NCBI GenBank assembly: GCA_024637015.1
Contig: JAGXGE010000026.1
Span: forward strand, 124,001 to 188,000
Reading direction: 5' to 3'
Length of the DNA stretch: 64,000 nt
DNA from: Aequorivita sp.
GTDB taxonomy: Bacteria > Bacteroidota > Bacteroidia > Flavobacteriales > Flavobacteriaceae
The notes beneath the pieces were generated by a model. The model made no database searches and was not told where the DNA came from. It saw only the letters and a list, made by a program, of their open reading frames with translations. This document shows positions 10,033 through 20,523 of this stretch, one piece after another; within the stretch, counting starts at the first letter, position 1; each line of letters opens with the position of its first letter. The position numbers were made by a program, and so were the translations under genes.

Positions 10033-10644
10033 ATGTCTGGGTTAATTGGAAGAAAGATAGGGATGACCAGCATCTTTGACGAGAACGGAAAGAATATTCC
10101 GTGCACCGTTATTGAAGCAGGACCCTGTGTTGTCACCCAAGTCAGAACCATAGAGGTTGACGGGTACAATGCTCTTCAACTTGGTTTCGATGACAAGAAG
10201 ACTGTAACTAAAGCTGCCGAAGGGCACGCCAAAAAAGCAGGAACCGTTGCAAAACGCAAAGTCGCCGAATTCAAGGGATTTGAAGAAAATTACAAATTAG
10301 GTGACACAATTACTGTGGAGCATTTTATTGAAGGTGAATTCGTGGATATCGCGGGTACATCTAAAGGTAAAGGTTTCCAAGGGGTTGTAAAACGTCATGG
10401 TTTTGGCGGTGTTGGGCAAGCCACACACGGTCAGCACAACCGTTTACGTGCGCCAGGTTCTATTGGAGCTGCATCTTATCCTGCAAGAGTTTTCAAAGGA
10501 ATGAGAATGGCGGGCCAAATGGGGAACGAAAGAGTAAAAGTTGAAAATTTAAGAGTTTTGAAAGTAGTTCCTGAAAAGAATCTACTTGTGGTAAAAGGAG
10601 CTGTTCCTGGCCATAAAAACGCTTATGTAATGATCGAGAAATAA
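10033..10644 (+). CDS. rplC: 50S ribosomal protein L3
   Basis: L3 is an early-assembling 50S protein whose central extension reaches toward the peptidyl-transferase centre. The 203-residue protein has normal length. It shows the N-terminal [17 protein letters not shown] and the extension [20 protein letters not shown], which includes the conserved Gln used for methylation in many bacteria. It is the first gene after the 160-base spacer that carries the candidate attenuator, and its stop codon overlaps the rplD start by one base. Confidence 0.99.
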   Translation: MSGLIGRKIGMTSIFDENGKNIPCTVIEAGPCVVTQVRTIEVDGYNALQLGFDDKKTVTKAAEGHAKKAGTVAKRKVAEFKGFEENYKLGDTITVEHFIEGEFVDIAGTSKGKGFQGVVKRHGFGGVGQATHGQHNRLRAPGSIGAASYPARVFKGMRMAGQMGNERVKVENLRVLKVVPEKNLLVVKGAVPGHKNAYVMIEK

Positions 10645-11273
10645 TGAAGGTAGCTGTATTAGACATAAACGGAAAAGACACAGGTCGGAAAGTTGAACTT
10701 TCTGCAGATGTGTTCGGAATAGAGCCTAACAATCACGCGGTTTATCTTGATGTGAAGCAATACCTTGCAAATAAAAGACAAGGTACTCACAAAGCAAAAG
10801 AACGTGCTGAAATTGCTGGTTCTACTAGAAAGATAAAGAAACAAAAAGGAACTGGTACTGCCCGTGCGGGTAGCATTAAGTCTGGTGTATTTAAAGGTGG
10901 TGGTAGAATGTTTGGACCACGTCCACGTAGCTACTCTTTTAAATTGAACAAGAACCTAAAGCGTTTGGCACGTAAATCTGCCCTATCGATGAAGGCGAAC
11001 GATAAAGCCATTTTTGTAATGGAAGACCTAAATTTTGATGCTCCAAAAACCAAGAATTTTACTGCGGTTTTGAACAGTTTAGGACTTAATGACAAAAAAT
11101 CTTTATTTGTGTTGGGAGACTTAAATAATAATGTATATTTGTCCTCTCGCAATTTGAAAGGTACTGAAGTTATAACTAACTCACAATTAAGTACTTATAA
11201 GATTATGAATGCAAACAGTGTTGTACTGTTTGAAGGTTCTTTGGAAGGAATTGAAACAAACTTAAGTAAATAG
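10644..11273 (+). CDS. rplD: 50S ribosomal protein L4
   Basis: L4 lines the peptide exit tunnel and is the autoregulator of the S10 operon in Escherichia coli. The 209-residue protein has the expected central tunnel loop [20 protein letters not shown] and the following [15 protein letters not shown]. The ATG shares one base with the rplC stop (TAATG), so translation is coupled. Whether L4 controls this operon is unknown. The hairpins ahead of rplC are the natural place to look for such a site. Confidence 0.99.
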   Translation: MKVAVLDINGKDTGRKVELSADVFGIEPNNHAVYLDVKQYLANKRQGTHKAKERAEIAGSTRKIKKQKGTGTARAGSIKSGVFKGGGRMFGPRPRSYSFKLNKNLKRLARKSALSMKANDKAIFVMEDLNFDAPKTKNFTAVLNSLGLNDKKSLFVLGDLNNNVYLSSRNLKGTEVITNSQLSTYKIMNANSVVLFEGSLEGIETNLSK

Positions 11274-11280
11274 AAACGAG

Positions 11281-11571
11281 ATGAACATCTTAATTAAACC
11301 TATAATTACGGAAAAAGCTACTAAAGATGCTGAGGACAAAAATGTTTTTGGCTTTGTAGTGAACCCAAAGGCGAATAAGGTAGAAATCAAGAAAGCGGTT
11401 GAGGCTGCTTACGGAGTTTCTGTTGAAAAAGTTCGCACAATGAATGTCCGCCCTGATAGGAAGACCCGTTATACAAAAACAGGTGTCCAGACTGGTAAAA
11501 CGAATGCTTACAAAAAAGCAATCGTACAGGTGGCGGAAGGTGATACAATAGATTTTTACAGTAACATCTAA
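11281..11571 (+). CDS. rplW: 50S ribosomal protein L23
   Basis: L23 sits at the tunnel exit and forms the docking site for trigger factor and SRP. The 96-residue protein begins MNILIKPIITEKATKDAE and has VNPKANKVEIKKAVEAAYGV, as in the family. The length is normal for Bacteroidota. It is seven bases downstream of rplD and 26 bases ahead of rplB, inside the S10-type group. Confidence 0.99.
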   Translation: MNILIKPIITEKATKDAEDKNVFGFVVNPKANKVEIKKAVEAAYGVSVEKVRTMNVRPDRKTRYTKTGVQTGKTNAYKKAIVQVAEGDTIDFYSNI

Positions 11572-11597
11572 GGTAACTTAGATTTAATTAGACACAA

Positions 11598-12422
11598 ATG
11601 TCAGTAAGAAAATTAAAACCAATCACCCCAGGTCAGCGTTTTAGAGTTGTAAATGGTTTCGACGCCATTACAACTGATAAGCCGGAGAAGTCTTTACTTG
11701 CTCCGAACAAACGATCTGGTGGTCGAAATAGTACAGGTAAAATGACAATGCGCTATATAGGCGGTGGTCATAAAAAGAAATATCGAATTATCGATTTTAA
11801 ACGTGACAAAGCGGGAATTCCTGCTACTGTTGCAAGTATTCAATACGATCCAAACCGTACTGCGTTTATCGCACTTTTAAACTATCAAGATGGTGAAAAG
11901 CGATATGTAATTGCACAGAACGGACTTCAAGTTGGGCAAAACATCCTTTCAGGTGAAGCAGTAGCTCCAGAGATTGGAAATGCAATGCAACTTTCAGCTA
12001 TTCCATTAGGTACTATTATTTCCTGCATCGAGCTTCGTCCCGGTCAAGGAGCCATTATGGCGCGTAGCGCTGGTGCTTTCGCACAGCTTATGGCTCGTGA
12101 TGGAAAATATGCTACCGTTAAACTTCCTTCAGGTGAAACTAGATTGATTTTGGCAAACTGTATGGCTACTATAGGTGCCGTTTCAAACAGTGACCACCAA
12201 TTATTAGTATCTGGTAAAGCTGGTAGAAGCAGATGGTTGGGTAGAAGACCACGTACAAGACCAGTAGTGATGAACCCTGTTGATCACCCAATGGGTGGTG
12301 GTGAAGGTAAGTCTTCTGGAGGTCACCCACGTTCTAGAAAAGGTATCCCTGCAAAAGGTTACAGAACCCGTACTAAAACGAAAGCGAGTAATAAATATAT
12401 CTTAGAACGAAGAAAGAAATAA
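11598..12422 (+). CDS. rplB: 50S ribosomal protein L2
   Basis: L2 is a primary 23S rRNA binder needed for subunit association and peptidyl transfer. The 274-residue protein has the RNA-binding [15 protein letters not shown] region and the conserved C-terminal [19 protein letters not shown], which holds the histidine implicated in activity. Length is normal. It is followed three bases later by rpsS. Confidence 0.99.
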   Translation: MSVRKLKPITPGQRFRVVNGFDAITTDKPEKSLLAPNKRSGGRNSTGKMTMRYIGGGHKKKYRIIDFKRDKAGIPATVASIQYDPNRTAFIALLNYQDGEKRYVIAQNGLQVGQNILSGEAVAPEIGNAMQLSAIPLGTIISCIELRPGQGAIMARSAGAFAQLMARDGKYATVKLPSGETRLILANCMATIGAVSNSDHQLLVSGKAGRSRWLGRRPRTRPVVMNPVDHPMGGGEGKSSGGHPRSRKGIPAKGYRTRTKTKASNKYILERRKK

Positions 12423-12425
12423 GTT

Positions 12426-12704
12426 ATGGCAAGATCGTTAAAAAAAGGACCGTTCGTTCATTACAAACTAGACAAGAAAGTTCAGCAAAATGTTGATGAT
12501 AACAAGAAGACCGTAATCAAAACTTGGTCACGTGCTTCTATGATTACTCCAGATTTTGTTGGCCAAACCATCGCTGTACACAACGGGCGCCAATTTGTCC
12601 CTGTGTATGTAACAGAAAACATGGTTGGGCATAAACTAGGAGAATTTTCACCTACAAGATCATTCCGTGGTCACGCAGGTGCTAAAAACAAAGGTAAAAA
12701 ATAA
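12426..12704 (+). CDS. rpsS: 30S ribosomal protein S19
   Basis: S19 forms a head complex with S13 and contacts the A-site region. The 92-residue protein starts [18 protein letters not shown] and has the conserved [19 protein letters not shown] and [12 protein letters not shown]. Normal length and order (rplB-rpsS-rplV), with six bases to rplV. Confidence 0.99.
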   Translation: MARSLKKGPFVHYKLDKKVQQNVDDNKKTVIKTWSRASMITPDFVGQTIAVHNGRQFVPVYVTENMVGHKLGEFSPTRSFRGHAGAKNKGKK

Positions 12705-12710
12705 TAGGCC

Positions 12711-13121
12711 ATGGGAGTTCGTAAAAGAGAAAGAGCAGAAGCAATCAAGGAAGCAAAGAAGACAATGTACTTTGCTAAGTTGAACAAATGCCCCACTTCA
12801 CCAAGAAAAATGCGTTTAATGGCAGACTTGGTTCGTGGTGAGAAAATAGACAAAGCACTTAACATTTTGAAGTTTAGTTCAAAGGAATCTTCACGCAAAT
12901 TGGAGAAACTACTTTTGTCTGCCATCAATAACTGGCAACAAAAGAACGAAGACGCTTCATTGGAAGATGCAGATCTTTTTGTTAAGGAAATCCGTGTGGA
13001 TGGTGGAACAATGTTGAAAAGACTTCGCCCAGCACCGCAAGGCCGCGCACACAGAATTAGAAAGCGCTCCAACCACGTAACACTGGTATTGGCAGCTAAC
13101 GATAACACACAAAGCAATTAA
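12711..13121 (+). CDS. rplV: 50S ribosomal protein L22
   Basis: L22 lines the exit tunnel through an extended hairpin and can carry macrolide-resistance changes there. The 136-residue protein has [20 protein letters not shown] and the tunnel loop region [20 protein letters not shown]. Length is slightly above the Escherichia coli protein owing to an N-terminal extension ([18 protein letters not shown]). The loop appears intact. It is five bases ahead of rpsC. Confidence 0.99.
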   Translation: MGVRKRERAEAIKEAKKTMYFAKLNKCPTSPRKMRLMADLVRGEKIDKALNILKFSSKESSRKLEKLLLSAINNWQQKNEDASLEDADLFVKEIRVDGGTMLKRLRPAPQGRAHRIRKRSNHVTLVLAANDNTQSN

Positions 13122-13125
13122 TTAA

Positions 13126-13854
13126 ATGGGACAGAAGACAAATCCAATCGGAAATCGCCTGGGTATCATTAGAGGTTGGGAATCCAACTGGTACGGAGGC
13201 AACGACTACGGCGATAAACTTGCCGAAGACGACAAGATCAGGAAATACATCCACGCTCGTTTAAGTAAAGCTAGTGTGAGTAGAGTAATTATTGAGCGTA
13301 CGCTTAAGCTTGTAACCGTTACTATAACCACTGCCCGTCCCGGTATCATTATCGGTAAAGGTGGTCAGGAAGTAGACAAGCTAAAAGAAGAGCTTAAAAA
13401 AATTACAGATAAAGAGGTGCAGATCAACATTCACGAGATCAAAAGACCTGAGCTTGATGCATTTTTGGTAGCTGCAAGTATTGCACGCCAAATTGAGAGC
13501 CGTATTTCATACCGTCGCGCAATAAAAATGGCTATTGCTGCAACAATGCGTATGAACGCTGAGGGTATTAAAGTTCAAATCTCTGGACGTTTGAATGGCG
13601 CTGAAATGGCACGTTCGGAATCTTACAAAGAAGGTCGTATCCCCTTATCAACTTTTAGAGCCGATATTGACTACGCTTTAGTTGAGGCACACACTACTTA
13701 TGGTAGATTGGGTGTTAAAGTATGGATTATGAAAGGCGAAGTATATGGAAAGAGAGAACTTTCCCCACTTGTTGGTTTATCAACTGGCAAAAAAGGTGGT
13801 GGTAAAGGAGCTCCAGCAGGACGCGGTGGCAACAAAGCACGTCGCAGAAAGTAA
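13126..13854 (+). CDS. rpsC: 30S ribosomal protein S3
   Basis: S3 lies at the mRNA entry site and contributes to mRNA unwinding. The 242-residue protein starts [18 protein letters not shown], has a KH-type RNA-binding segment [17 protein letters not shown] with the GxxG loop, and ends in a basic Gly/Arg/Lys-rich tail ([17 protein letters not shown]). The family order rplV-rpsC-rplP is kept. rplP starts 18 bases downstream. Confidence 0.99.
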   Translation: MGQKTNPIGNRLGIIRGWESNWYGGNDYGDKLAEDDKIRKYIHARLSKASVSRVIIERTLKLVTVTITTARPGIIIGKGGQEVDKLKEELKKITDKEVQINIHEIKRPELDAFLVAASIARQIESRISYRRAIKMAIAATMRMNAEGIKVQISGRLNGAEMARSESYKEGRIPLSTFRADIDYALVEAHTTYGRLGVKVWIMKGEVYGKRELSPLVGLSTGKKGGGKGAPAGRGGNKARRRK

Positions 13855-13872
13855 TTTTTTAAATAGAAGAAA

Positions 13873-14292
13873 ATGTTACAACCTAAAAGAACAAAGTACC
13901 GTAAACAAATGAAAGGCCGTATGAAAGGCGATGCCGGTCGTGGCAATCAGCTAGCATACGGAACCTTCGGTATAAAATCGTTGGAATCAGAATTTCTTAC
14001 AGCAAGACAAATTGAAGCTGCTCGTATCGCCGCTACTCGTTTTATGAAGAGAGAAGGTTCTATCTGGATTATGATTTTTCCAGATAAGCCAATCACCAAA
14101 AAACCTCTTGAAGTACGTATGGGTAAAGGTAAAGGAGCTGTAGAATATTACGCTGCTGTAGTAAAACCAGGAAGAATGCTTTTCGAAGTATCTGGTGTTA
14201 CCCTTGAAACAGCAAAAGAAGCTTTACGCCTAGCGGCACAAAAGCTTCCCGTTAAAACTAAATTTGTAATGTCTCGGGATTTCCAAGCATAA
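13873..14292 (+). CDS. rplP: 50S ribosomal protein L16
   Basis: L16 helps position tRNA in the A site of the 50S subunit. The 139-residue protein has the expected start [19 protein letters not shown] and the conserved [18 protein letters not shown] and [18 protein letters not shown]. Normal length. It precedes rpmC by 11 bases. Confidence 0.99.
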   Translation: MLQPKRTKYRKQMKGRMKGDAGRGNQLAYGTFGIKSLESEFLTARQIEAARIAATRFMKREGSIWIMIFPDKPITKKPLEVRMGKGKGAVEYYAAVVKPGRMLFEVSGVTLETAKEALRLAAQKLPVKTKFVMSRDFQA

Positions 14293-14303
14293 TTTTTTGA
14301 ACG

Positions 14304-14495
14304 ATGAAACAATCAGAAATTAAAAAAGCATCAACGGCTGAGCTTCAGGAAGCATTCGCTGACTCTAGAAAAGCTTATTCAGACCTTAAAATGGCTCATA
14401 CCATTTCGCCGTTGGAGAATCCAATTCAACTAAGATCCCAAAGAAGGGTGATAGCAAGAATAGCGACGGAACTAACTAATAGAGAAGTGCAATAA
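14304..14495 (+). CDS. rpmC: 50S ribosomal protein L29
   Basis: L29 is a small helical-hairpin protein near the tunnel exit that contacts SRP and trigger factor with L23. The 63-residue protein has normal length, a Lys/Glu-rich first helix (MKQSEIKKASTAELQEAFAD) and the family-typical NPIQLRSQRRVIARIATELT. It lies between rplP and rpsQ as usual, with 15 bases to rpsQ. Confidence 0.98.
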   Translation: MKQSEIKKASTAELQEAFADSRKAYSDLKMAHTISPLENPIQLRSQRRVIARIATELTNREVQ

Positions 14496-14510
14496 TTGTA
14501 CAGCTGAAAG

Positions 14511-14774
14511 ATGGAAGAAATTAAAAGAAACTTAAGAAAAGAACGTATAGGTATAGTAACCAGCAACAAAATGGACAAATCCATTGTAGTTGCAGAGGTG
14601 AAAAAGGTTAAACATCCTATGTACGGAAAGTTCGTGTTGAAAACGAAAAAATACGTAGCACACGACGAGACAAACAACTGCAACGAAGGTGATACTGTAA
14701 AGATCATGGAAACAAGACCTTTGAGTAAAACCAAATGTTGGAGATTAGTAGAAATAATTGAAAGAGCGAAGTAA
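14511..14774 (+). CDS. rpsQ: 30S ribosomal protein S17
   Basis: S17 is a primary 16S rRNA binder of the 30S body with an OB fold. The 87-residue protein shows [20 protein letters not shown] and [18 protein letters not shown], as expected, and ends with the [18 protein letters not shown] segment. It is separated from rplN by two bases. Confidence 0.99.
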   Translation: MEEIKRNLRKERIGIVTSNKMDKSIVVAEVKKVKHPMYGKFVLKTKKYVAHDETNNCNEGDTVKIMETRPLSKTKCWRLVEIIERAK

Positions 14775-14776
14775 TT

Positions 14777-15145
14777 ATGTTACAACAAGAATCAAGACTC
14801 AAAGTCGCAGACAATACCGGTGCTAAGGAAGTACTTACTATCCGTGTATTGGGCGGTACTAAAAGAAGGTATGCTTCTATTGGTGATAAAATTGTAGTTT
14901 CTGTAAAAGAAGCCACGCCAAACGGAAGTATTAAAAAGGGAGCGGTTTCTACAGCAGTTGTAGTTCGTACTGTTAAGGAAATAAGAAGACCTGATGGTTC
15001 TTACATCCGTTTTGATGATAACGCTTGTGTACTTTTGAACGCCCAAGGCGAGATGAGGGGAACACGTGTTTTCGGGCCGGTAGCAAGAGAGCTTCGTGAC
15101 AAGCAATTTATGAAAATAGTATCATTGGCGCCAGAGGTGCTTTAA
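14777..15145 (+). CDS. rplN: 50S ribosomal protein L14
   Basis: L14 forms an intersubunit bridge with 16S rRNA and is the target of the silencing factor RsfS. The 122-residue protein begins [20 protein letters not shown] and holds [20 protein letters not shown] and [13 protein letters not shown], all conserved. Normal length. rplX follows after one base. Confidence 0.99.
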   Translation: MLQQESRLKVADNTGAKEVLTIRVLGGTKRRYASIGDKIVVSVKEATPNGSIKKGAVSTAVVVRTVKEIRRPDGSYIRFDDNACVLLNAQGEMRGTRVFGPVARELRDKQFMKIVSLAPEVL

Positions 15146-15146
15146 T

Positions 15147-15473
15147 ATGAAAACTAAGATGACAAAGCTTAAAATAAAATCAGGCGATACAGTAGTAGTT
15201 ACTTCCGGAGACCACAAAGGTTCAGAAGGTAAAGTGATGAAAATATTCCTTGACAAAAACAAAGCAATCGTAGAAGGAGTGAATATGGTCTCTAAACATG
15301 AGAAACCAAGCGCAAAAAACCCACAAGGTGGAATTGCAAAAAAAGAAGCTCCTATCCATATTTCAAACCTTTCATTGGTTGATCCAAAATCTGGAAAAGC
15401 AACACGTGTAGGTTATAAAACTGAGAATGGTAAAAAAGTACGGTTTTCAAAACAATCGAATCAAGCAATATAG
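15147..15473 (+). CDS. rplX: 50S ribosomal protein L24
   Basis: L24 is an assembly initiator of the 50S subunit with a KOW motif ([20 protein letters not shown]). The protein has 108 residues from the ATG at 15147. A second ATG at 15159 ([10 protein letters not shown]) is also plausible and would remove four residues. I kept the first because it is closest to the upstream stop codon. The C-terminal region [19 protein letters not shown] matches the family. Confidence 0.98.
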   Translation: MKTKMTKLKIKSGDTVVVTSGDHKGSEGKVMKIFLDKNKAIVEGVNMVSKHEKPSAKNPQGGIAKKEAPIHISNLSLVDPKSGKATRVGYKTENGKKVRFSKQSNQAI

Positions 15474-15475
15474 TT

Positions 15476-16027
15476 ATGGCATATTCACCAAGACTTAAAG
15501 AAGAGTACAAAAGCAGAGTGATCAATACACTTACTGACGAATTTGGTTACAAAAACGTCATGCAGGTACCAAAATTGGAGCGTATTGTTGTTTCCCGCGG
15601 AGTGGGTGCAGCAGTGGCTGACAAGAAACTTATTGACTATTCGGTTGATGAGTTTACAAAGATAACCGGGCAAAAAGCGATTTCAACAAACTCTAAAAAA
15701 GACGTTGCAAACTTCAAACTTCGTAAAGGCATGCCAATTGGTGTGAAAGTTACATTGCGTGGAGAGCGTATGTATGAATTTTTAGACAGGTTGGTTACTT
15801 CAGCTTTGCCAAGGGTACGTGACTTTACTGGAATTAAAGCAACTGGTTTTGACGGAAGAGGAAATTACTCTTTGGGAATTACCGAGCAAATTATCTTCCC
15901 GGAAATCGATATCGATAAAGTGAAGAAAATTGAAGGGATGAACATTACATTTATCACTTCGGCAAGTACCGATAAAGAAGCGAAATCATTATTACAAGAA
16001 TTGGGATTACCCTTTAAAAAGAACTAA
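15476..16027 (+). CDS. rplE: 50S ribosomal protein L5
   Basis: L5 binds 5S rRNA and contacts P-site tRNA and S13 across the subunit interface. The 183-residue protein has [27 protein letters not shown] at the end, and the conserved [19 protein letters not shown]. Normal length. It is two bases after rplX and three bases ahead of rpsN. Confidence 0.99.
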   Translation: MAYSPRLKEEYKSRVINTLTDEFGYKNVMQVPKLERIVVSRGVGAAVADKKLIDYSVDEFTKITGQKAISTNSKKDVANFKLRKGMPIGVKVTLRGERMYEFLDRLVTSALPRVRDFTGIKATGFDGRGNYSLGITEQIIFPEIDIDKVKKIEGMNITFITSASTDKEAKSLLQELGLPFKKN

Positions 16028-16030
16028 GAG

Positions 16031-16300
16031 ATGGCTAAAGAATCAATGAAAGCCCGCGAGGTTAAGAGACAAAAAACGGTATTGAAGTATGCAGCCAAGC
16101 GCAAAGCTTTGAAAGAAGCGGGTGACTGGGAAGGTTTGCAAAAATTACCAAAAAATGCCTCACCAGTTCGTTTGCACAACCGTTGCAAACTTACCGGAAG
16201 ACCAAGAGGGTATATGAGAACTTTTGGAATTTCACGTGTAATGTTTCGTGAAATGGCAAATTCAGGGTTAATTCCAGGAGTGCGTAAAGCATCTTGGTAA
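16031..16300 (+). CDS. rpsN: 30S ribosomal protein S14, zinc-independent form
   Basis: S14 is a late-assembling head protein. The 89-residue sequence contains no CxxC pairs (only one Cys, in [17 protein letters not shown]), so it is the long, zinc-independent type rather than the short four-cysteine type. The C-terminal [18 protein letters not shown] is characteristic. An 86-base spacer with no obvious signal separates it from rpsH. Confidence 0.99.
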   Translation: MAKESMKAREVKRQKTVLKYAAKRKALKEAGDWEGLQKLPKNASPVRLHNRCKLTGRPRGYMRTFGISRVMFREMANSGLIPGVRKASW

Positions 16301-16386
16301 GAGCAGGTTTTCTGTTCAAAAAGAAAAAGTATAAACTGGTTGTAGGTTTGGAATAATCCAAAAACCACTTCCGCAAATTGAAATAA

Positions 16387-16788
16387 ATGAATACAGATCC
16401 AATTTCAGATTATCTAACACGAGTTAGAAATGCTGCGAAAGCCGGACATCGCGTTGTAGAGATTCCAGCTTCAAATCTTAAAAAGGAGATTACAAAAATC
16501 CTTTTTGATCAAGGTTACATTTTAAGCTACAAATTTGATGACGAAAGTACCCCACAAGGTATCATCAAAATTGCTTTAAAATATGACAAGATTTCCAAAG
16601 AATCAGTGATCAAGAAAATTCAAAGAATTAGTAAACCAGGTTTACGTAAATACGCAAGTTCAACAGAACTTCCTCGTATTTTGAACGGTTTGGGTATTGC
16701 CATTATTTCTACTTCTTCAGGAGTAATGACAGGCAAACAAGCCAAAGCTCAGAATGTAGGTGGTGAAGTATTGTGTTACGTTTACTAA
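16387..16788 (+). CDS. rpsH: 30S ribosomal protein S8
   Basis: S8 binds helix 21 of 16S rRNA and is the spc-operon autoregulator in Escherichia coli. The 133-residue protein starts MNTDPISDYLTRVRNAAKAG and carries the conserved RISKPGLRKY and GLGIAIISTSSGVMTGKQA. The length is normal. Fifteen bases separate it from rplF. Confidence 0.99.
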   Translation: MNTDPISDYLTRVRNAAKAGHRVVEIPASNLKKEITKILFDQGYILSYKFDDESTPQGIIKIALKYDKISKESVIKKIQRISKPGLRKYASSTELPRILNGLGIAIISTSSGVMTGKQAKAQNVGGEVLCYVY

Positions 16789-16803
16789 AAAATAGACAAA
16801 GAA

Positions 16804-17346
16804 ATGTCAAGAATAGGTAAAAACCCGGTAGCAATCCCACAAGGAGTTACAGTTGATGTAAAAGACAACGTAATTACCGTAAAAGGAAAATTAGGCGAAT
16901 TAACTCAGGAATTTTCTGATGTAACCGTGAAAGTGGAAGATGGACAAGTTTTGGTTGAACGTCCTTCAGATTCAAAAGACCACACTGCAAAGCACGGTCT
17001 TTACAGATCTTTAATCAACAATATGATTGAAGGTGTAAGCAATGGATGGACCAAGCAGTTAGAATTGGTAGGTGTAGGTTATCGTGCCAGCAACCAAGGA
17101 CAGAAATTGGATTTGGCTTTAGGATATTCACACAATATTGTTTTGGACATCGCTCCAGAAGTAAAAGTTGAAACGGTATCTGATAAAGGTAAGAACCCAA
17201 TCGTAAAACTAACGTCACACGACAAGCAATTGGTAGGACAAGTAGCGGCTAAAATCCGTGCTTTCCGTAGACCAGAACCTTACAAAGGAAAAGGTATTAA
17301 ATTTGTAGGTGAACAATTAAGAAGAAAAGCAGGTAAATCTGCATAA
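16804..17346 (+). CDS. rplF: 50S ribosomal protein L6
   Basis: L6 lies at the base of the L7/L12 stalk close to the factor-binding site. The 180-residue protein has two repeated alpha/beta domains, begins [19 protein letters not shown] and ends in the conserved [20 protein letters not shown]. Normal length. rplR follows after 11 bases. Confidence 0.99.
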   Translation: MSRIGKNPVAIPQGVTVDVKDNVITVKGKLGELTQEFSDVTVKVEDGQVLVERPSDSKDHTAKHGLYRSLINNMIEGVSNGWTKQLELVGVGYRASNQGQKLDLALGYSHNIVLDIAPEVKVETVSDKGKNPIVKLTSHDKQLVGQVAAKIRAFRRPEPYKGKGIKFVGEQLRRKAGKSA

Positions 17347-17357
17347 CAAATAGAGTT

Positions 17358-17714
17358 ATGGCATTATCAAAGTACGAAAGAAGAGAGCGCTTGCGCATGA
17401 GGATCAGAAAAACGGTTGAGGGGACCGAAAGTCGCCCACGTTTGGCTGTTTTCCGCAGCAACAAAGAAATATACGCTCAAATTATTGACGATGTAAATGG
17501 AAAGACCATTACCGCTGCATCTTCAAGAGATAAAGACATTGACGCTTCAAAAGTAAACAAAGTTGAAGCTGCAAAATTGGTAGGAAAAGCAATCGCTGAG
17601 AAAGCAGTAAAAGCAGGTGTAGAAGCCATCGCTTTTGACAGAGGCGGTTACCTATACCACGGAAGAGTAAAATCATTAGCTGAAGGTGCACGAGAAGGTG
17701 GCCTTAAATTCTAA
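17358..17714 (+). CDS. rplR: 50S ribosomal protein L18
   Basis: L18 binds 5S rRNA together with L5 and anchors the central protuberance. The 118-residue protein begins [20 protein letters not shown] and has [19 protein letters not shown] and [20 protein letters not shown]. The length is usual for the family. It precedes rpsE by eight bases. Confidence 0.99.
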   Translation: MALSKYERRERLRMRIRKTVEGTESRPRLAVFRSNKEIYAQIIDDVNGKTITAASSRDKDIDASKVNKVEAAKLVGKAIAEKAVKAGVEAIAFDRGGYLYHGRVKSLAEGAREGGLKF

Positions 17715-17722
17715 GTCATATT

Positions 17723-18247
17723 ATGTATCAAGATTATAAAAACGTAGAATTAGTAAAACCAGGAGGTCTTGAATTGAAAGACCGTTTGGTAGGTGTACAA
17801 CGTGTAACCAAGGTGACCAAAGGTGGTCGTGCCTTTGGATTTTCAGCTATTGTAGTTGTTGGAGACGAAAAAGGAGTGGTAGGCCACGGACTTGGGAAAT
17901 CCAAGGATGTTGCCAGCGCAATAGCAAAAGCTATTGAAGATGCTAAGAAAAACTTAGTTCGCATTCCACTTAACAAAGTAACTCTTCCACACGAACAAAA
18001 AGGAAAATACGGCGGAGCCCGCGTTAATCTTCTTCCAGCTGCGCCTGGTACAGGAGTTATTGCTGGTGGTGCTGTACGTGCCGTACTTGAGGCAGTAGGA
18101 GTTCACGATGTATTGTCAAAATCACAAGGATCTTCCAACCCACATAACGTGGTGAAAGCAACTTTTGATGCCCTTTTGCAAATGCGAAGCGCACAAACTG
18201 TTGCTAACCAAAGAGGAATTTCACTTGAAAAAGTATTCAAAGGATAA
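17723..18247 (+). CDS. rpsE: 30S ribosomal protein S5
   Basis: S5 sits at the mRNA entry tunnel and affects decoding accuracy. The 174-residue protein has the dsRNA-binding-like N-terminal part [20 protein letters not shown] and the conserved [20 protein letters not shown]. The length is normal. It is 11 bases ahead of rpmD. Confidence 0.99.
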   Translation: MYQDYKNVELVKPGGLELKDRLVGVQRVTKVTKGGRAFGFSAIVVVGDEKGVVGHGLGKSKDVASAIAKAIEDAKKNLVRIPLNKVTLPHEQKGKYGGARVNLLPAAPGTGVIAGGAVRAVLEAVGVHDVLSKSQGSSNPHNVVKATFDALLQMRSAQTVANQRGISLEKVFKG

Positions 18248-18258
18248 ATATCAGAACG

Positions 18259-18438
18259 ATGGCAAAAATTAAAGTAACAAAGGTAAAGAGCGTTATAAAG
18301 CGCCCAAAAAACCAAAAGAGAATCATGGAATCTTTGGGTCTTCACAAGATGAACCAAACGGTTGAACATGAAGATACGCCAAACATTCTTGGTATGATCA
18401 ATAAAGTTAATCACTTGGTTTCTGTTGAAACCAAATAA
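18259..18438 (+). CDS. rpmD: 50S ribosomal protein L30
   Basis: A small 50S surface protein of 59 residues, found by reading the spacer between rpsE and rplO directly. ATG at 18259-18261 opens MAKIKVTKVKSVIKRPKNQK and the frame ends with TAA at 18436-18438 after VNHLVSVETK. The KRPKNQKRIMESLGLHKMNQ segment is typical of L30. It sits in the canonical rpsE-rpmD-rplO order. Confidence 0.98.
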   Translation: MAKIKVTKVKSVIKRPKNQKRIMESLGLHKMNQTVEHEDTPNILGMINKVNHLVSVETK

Positions 18439-18452
18439 GGACACATTAAAAA

Positions 18453-18905
18453 ATGGATTTAAGTAACTTACAACCCGCCGCAGGATCGGCGAAAAACAAA
18501 GGCAAGCGAGTAGGTCGCGGACAAGGTTCCGGTAAAGGTGGTACTGCCACCCGCGGACATAAAGGTGCGAAATCACGTTCAGGTTATTCCAAGAAAATTG
18601 GATTTGAAGGTGGACAAATGCCCATACAACGTCGTGTTCCTAAGTTTGGATTTACAAACATCAACCGTAAAGAGTACAAGGGAATTAACATTGATACCCT
18701 TCAACAATTGGTTGATGACAAAAAAATAAATGATGCCGTTGACTTTGAAACCTTAGTAGGTTTGGGTCTTGCTGGAAAGAACGAAATGGTTAAGATTTTA
18801 GGAAGAGGCGAAATAAAAGCAAAATTAAAGGTATCTGCTCACAAGTTCACTGCCTCGGCAAAAGAAGCTATTGAAGCTGCCGGTGGCGAAGTAGTAACAT
18901 TGTAA
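18453..18905 (+). CDS. rplO: 50S ribosomal protein L15
   Basis: L15 is a late-assembly 50S protein. The 150-residue sequence begins MDLSNLQPAAGSAKNKGKRV and continues with the Gly/Lys-rich GRGQGSGKGGTATRGHKGAK. The globular C-terminal half ends EAIEAAGGEVVTL, as in the family. secY starts 12 bases after the stop codon, which is the normal spc arrangement. Confidence 0.99.
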   Translation: MDLSNLQPAAGSAKNKGKRVGRGQGSGKGGTATRGHKGAKSRSGYSKKIGFEGGQMPIQRRVPKFGFTNINRKEYKGINIDTLQQLVDDKKINDAVDFETLVGLGLAGKNEMVKILGRGEIKAKLKVSAHKFTASAKEAIEAAGGEVVTL

Positions 18906-18917
18906 CAAAAGCTAAGG

Positions 18918-20261
18918 ATGAAATTTATCGATACCTTAAAAAATGTTTGGAAAATAGAGGAACTGCGTAATCGCATTCTGCTTACTCTTGGAATGCTATT
19001 GGTATACCGTTTTGGTGCACAAGTAGTGCTTCCGGGAATTGATGCAGATATGTTGGCACAGTTCGCAGGTAAATTCAATGCCGGTGGTATTGGTGGATTG
19101 CTGAACGCATTTACAGGAGGGGCTTTTGCCAACGCTTCTGTTTTTGCATTGGGTATTATGCCCTACATTTCTGCTTCCATTGTTGTACAGTTGATGCAGA
19201 TTGCTGTGCCTTACCTTCAGAAATTACAGAAAGAAGGTGAAAGCGGCCGTAAGAAAATCAATCAGATTACCCGTTGGTTAACTATCGGTATCTGTTTAGT
19301 ACAGGCACCAAGTTACCTTGCAGGTCTTCCAGCGATGGGAGTTCCAGCTGAGGCTTTTGTAATGGGCCAAAGCTTAATGTTCTATGTTTCTTCAGTAATT
19401 ATACTTGTAACAGGAACAATATTTGCAATGTGGTTGGGTGAAAAAATAACCGACAAAGGAATTGGTAATGGTATTTCCATACTTATTATGGTAGGTATCA
19501 TTGCACGTTTGCCACAATCATTTGCACAAGAATTTGTTTCAAGAGTTATGGAATCAAACGGAGGTTTGATTATGATTCTTATTGAATTGGTTATCTGGTT
19601 TGTAATCATTCTATTGTCAATTATGTTGGTAATGGCAGTTCGAAAGATACCTGTACAGTATGCAAGAAGAACGGCAAGTGGTGGTTACGAAAAAAATATT
19701 TTCGGAGCACGACAGTTCATTCCATTGAAGTTGAATGCTTCTGGGGTTATGCCAATAATCTTTGCACAAGCAATTATGTTTGTGCCATCAGCAGTTGCGA
19801 GTCTTTCAGAGACCGATTTTGCTCAAGGAATTCAAGCTACATTCAGTGATATATTTGGATTGTGGTATAACTTGGTATTTGCAATATTGATTATCATATT
19901 TACCTATTTCTATACAGCTATTACTGTTCCAACAAACAAGATGGCGGACGATTTAAAGAGAAGCGGTGGTTTCATTCCAGGTATTAAACCAGGATCGCAA
20001 ACCGCTGAATATTTAGACCGAATAATGTCACAAATAACCCTTCCGGGATCTGTGTTTTTAGCACTAATCGCTATTGCACCAGCATTTGCGGTTAAGTTAT
20101 TAGGTATCCAGCAAGGTTGGGCATTATTCTACGGTGGTACATCACTTTTGATTATGGTTGGTGTGGCAATCGATACAATGCAACAAGTAAACTCGTATTT
20201 GTTGAACCGTCATTATGATGGTTTGATGAAAAGCGGCAAAAACAGAAAGGCAGTAGCATAA
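18918..20261 (+). CDS. secY: Preprotein translocase subunit SecY
   Basis: SecY is the membrane channel of the general secretion pathway. It would carry all the signal-peptide proteins of this window, including the T9SS substrates, across the inner membrane. The 447-residue protein has about ten hydrophobic segments and the family stretches [33 protein letters not shown], the cytoplasmic loop [11 protein letters not shown], and [19 protein letters not shown]. The adk and map genes that often follow secY in other phyla are absent; infA comes next after two bases. Confidence 0.99.
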   Translation: MKFIDTLKNVWKIEELRNRILLTLGMLLVYRFGAQVVLPGIDADMLAQFAGKFNAGGIGGLLNAFTGGAFANASVFALGIMPYISASIVVQLMQIAVPYLQKLQKEGESGRKKINQITRWLTIGICLVQAPSYLAGLPAMGVPAEAFVMGQSLMFYVSSVIILVTGTIFAMWLGEKITDKGIGNGISILIMVGIIARLPQSFAQEFVSRVMESNGGLIMILIELVIWFVIILLSIMLVMAVRKIPVQYARRTASGGYEKNIFGARQFIPLKLNASGVMPIIFAQAIMFVPSAVASLSETDFAQGIQATFSDIFGLWYNLVFAILIIIFTYFYTAITVPTNKMADDLKRSGGFIPGIKPGSQTAEYLDRIMSQITLPGSVFLALIAIAPAFAVKLLGIQQGWALFYGGTSLLIMVGVAIDTMQQVNSYLLNRHYDGLMKSGKNRKAVA

Positions 20262-20263
20262 TT

Positions 20264-20479
20264 ATGGCAAAACAAAGCGCAATAGAACAAGATGGAAGCA
20301 TAGTGGAAGCACTATCAAACGCGATGTTCCGTGTAGAATTGGAAAATGGTCATATTGTAACAGCACATATTTCGGGCAAGATGCGTATGCACTACATTAA
20401 ATTGTTGCCCGGTGATAAAGTGAAATTAGAAATGAGCCCTTATGATTTAAGTAAGGCAAGAATAACATACAGATATTAA
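20264..20479 (+). CDS. infA: Translation initiation factor IF-1
   Basis: IF-1 is an OB-fold protein that occupies the 30S A site during initiation. The 71-residue protein has the usual length and the conserved [40 protein letters not shown] and a [13 protein letters not shown] ending. It lies two bases after secY and 44 bases before rpmJ. Confidence 0.99.
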   Translation: MAKQSAIEQDGSIVEALSNAMFRVELENGHIVTAHISGKMRMHYIKLLPGDKVKLEMSPYDLSKARITYRY

Positions 20480-20523
20480 TACAACGGACCTCACGGTTCA
20501 TTGAACTATAAAAACAGAAACAG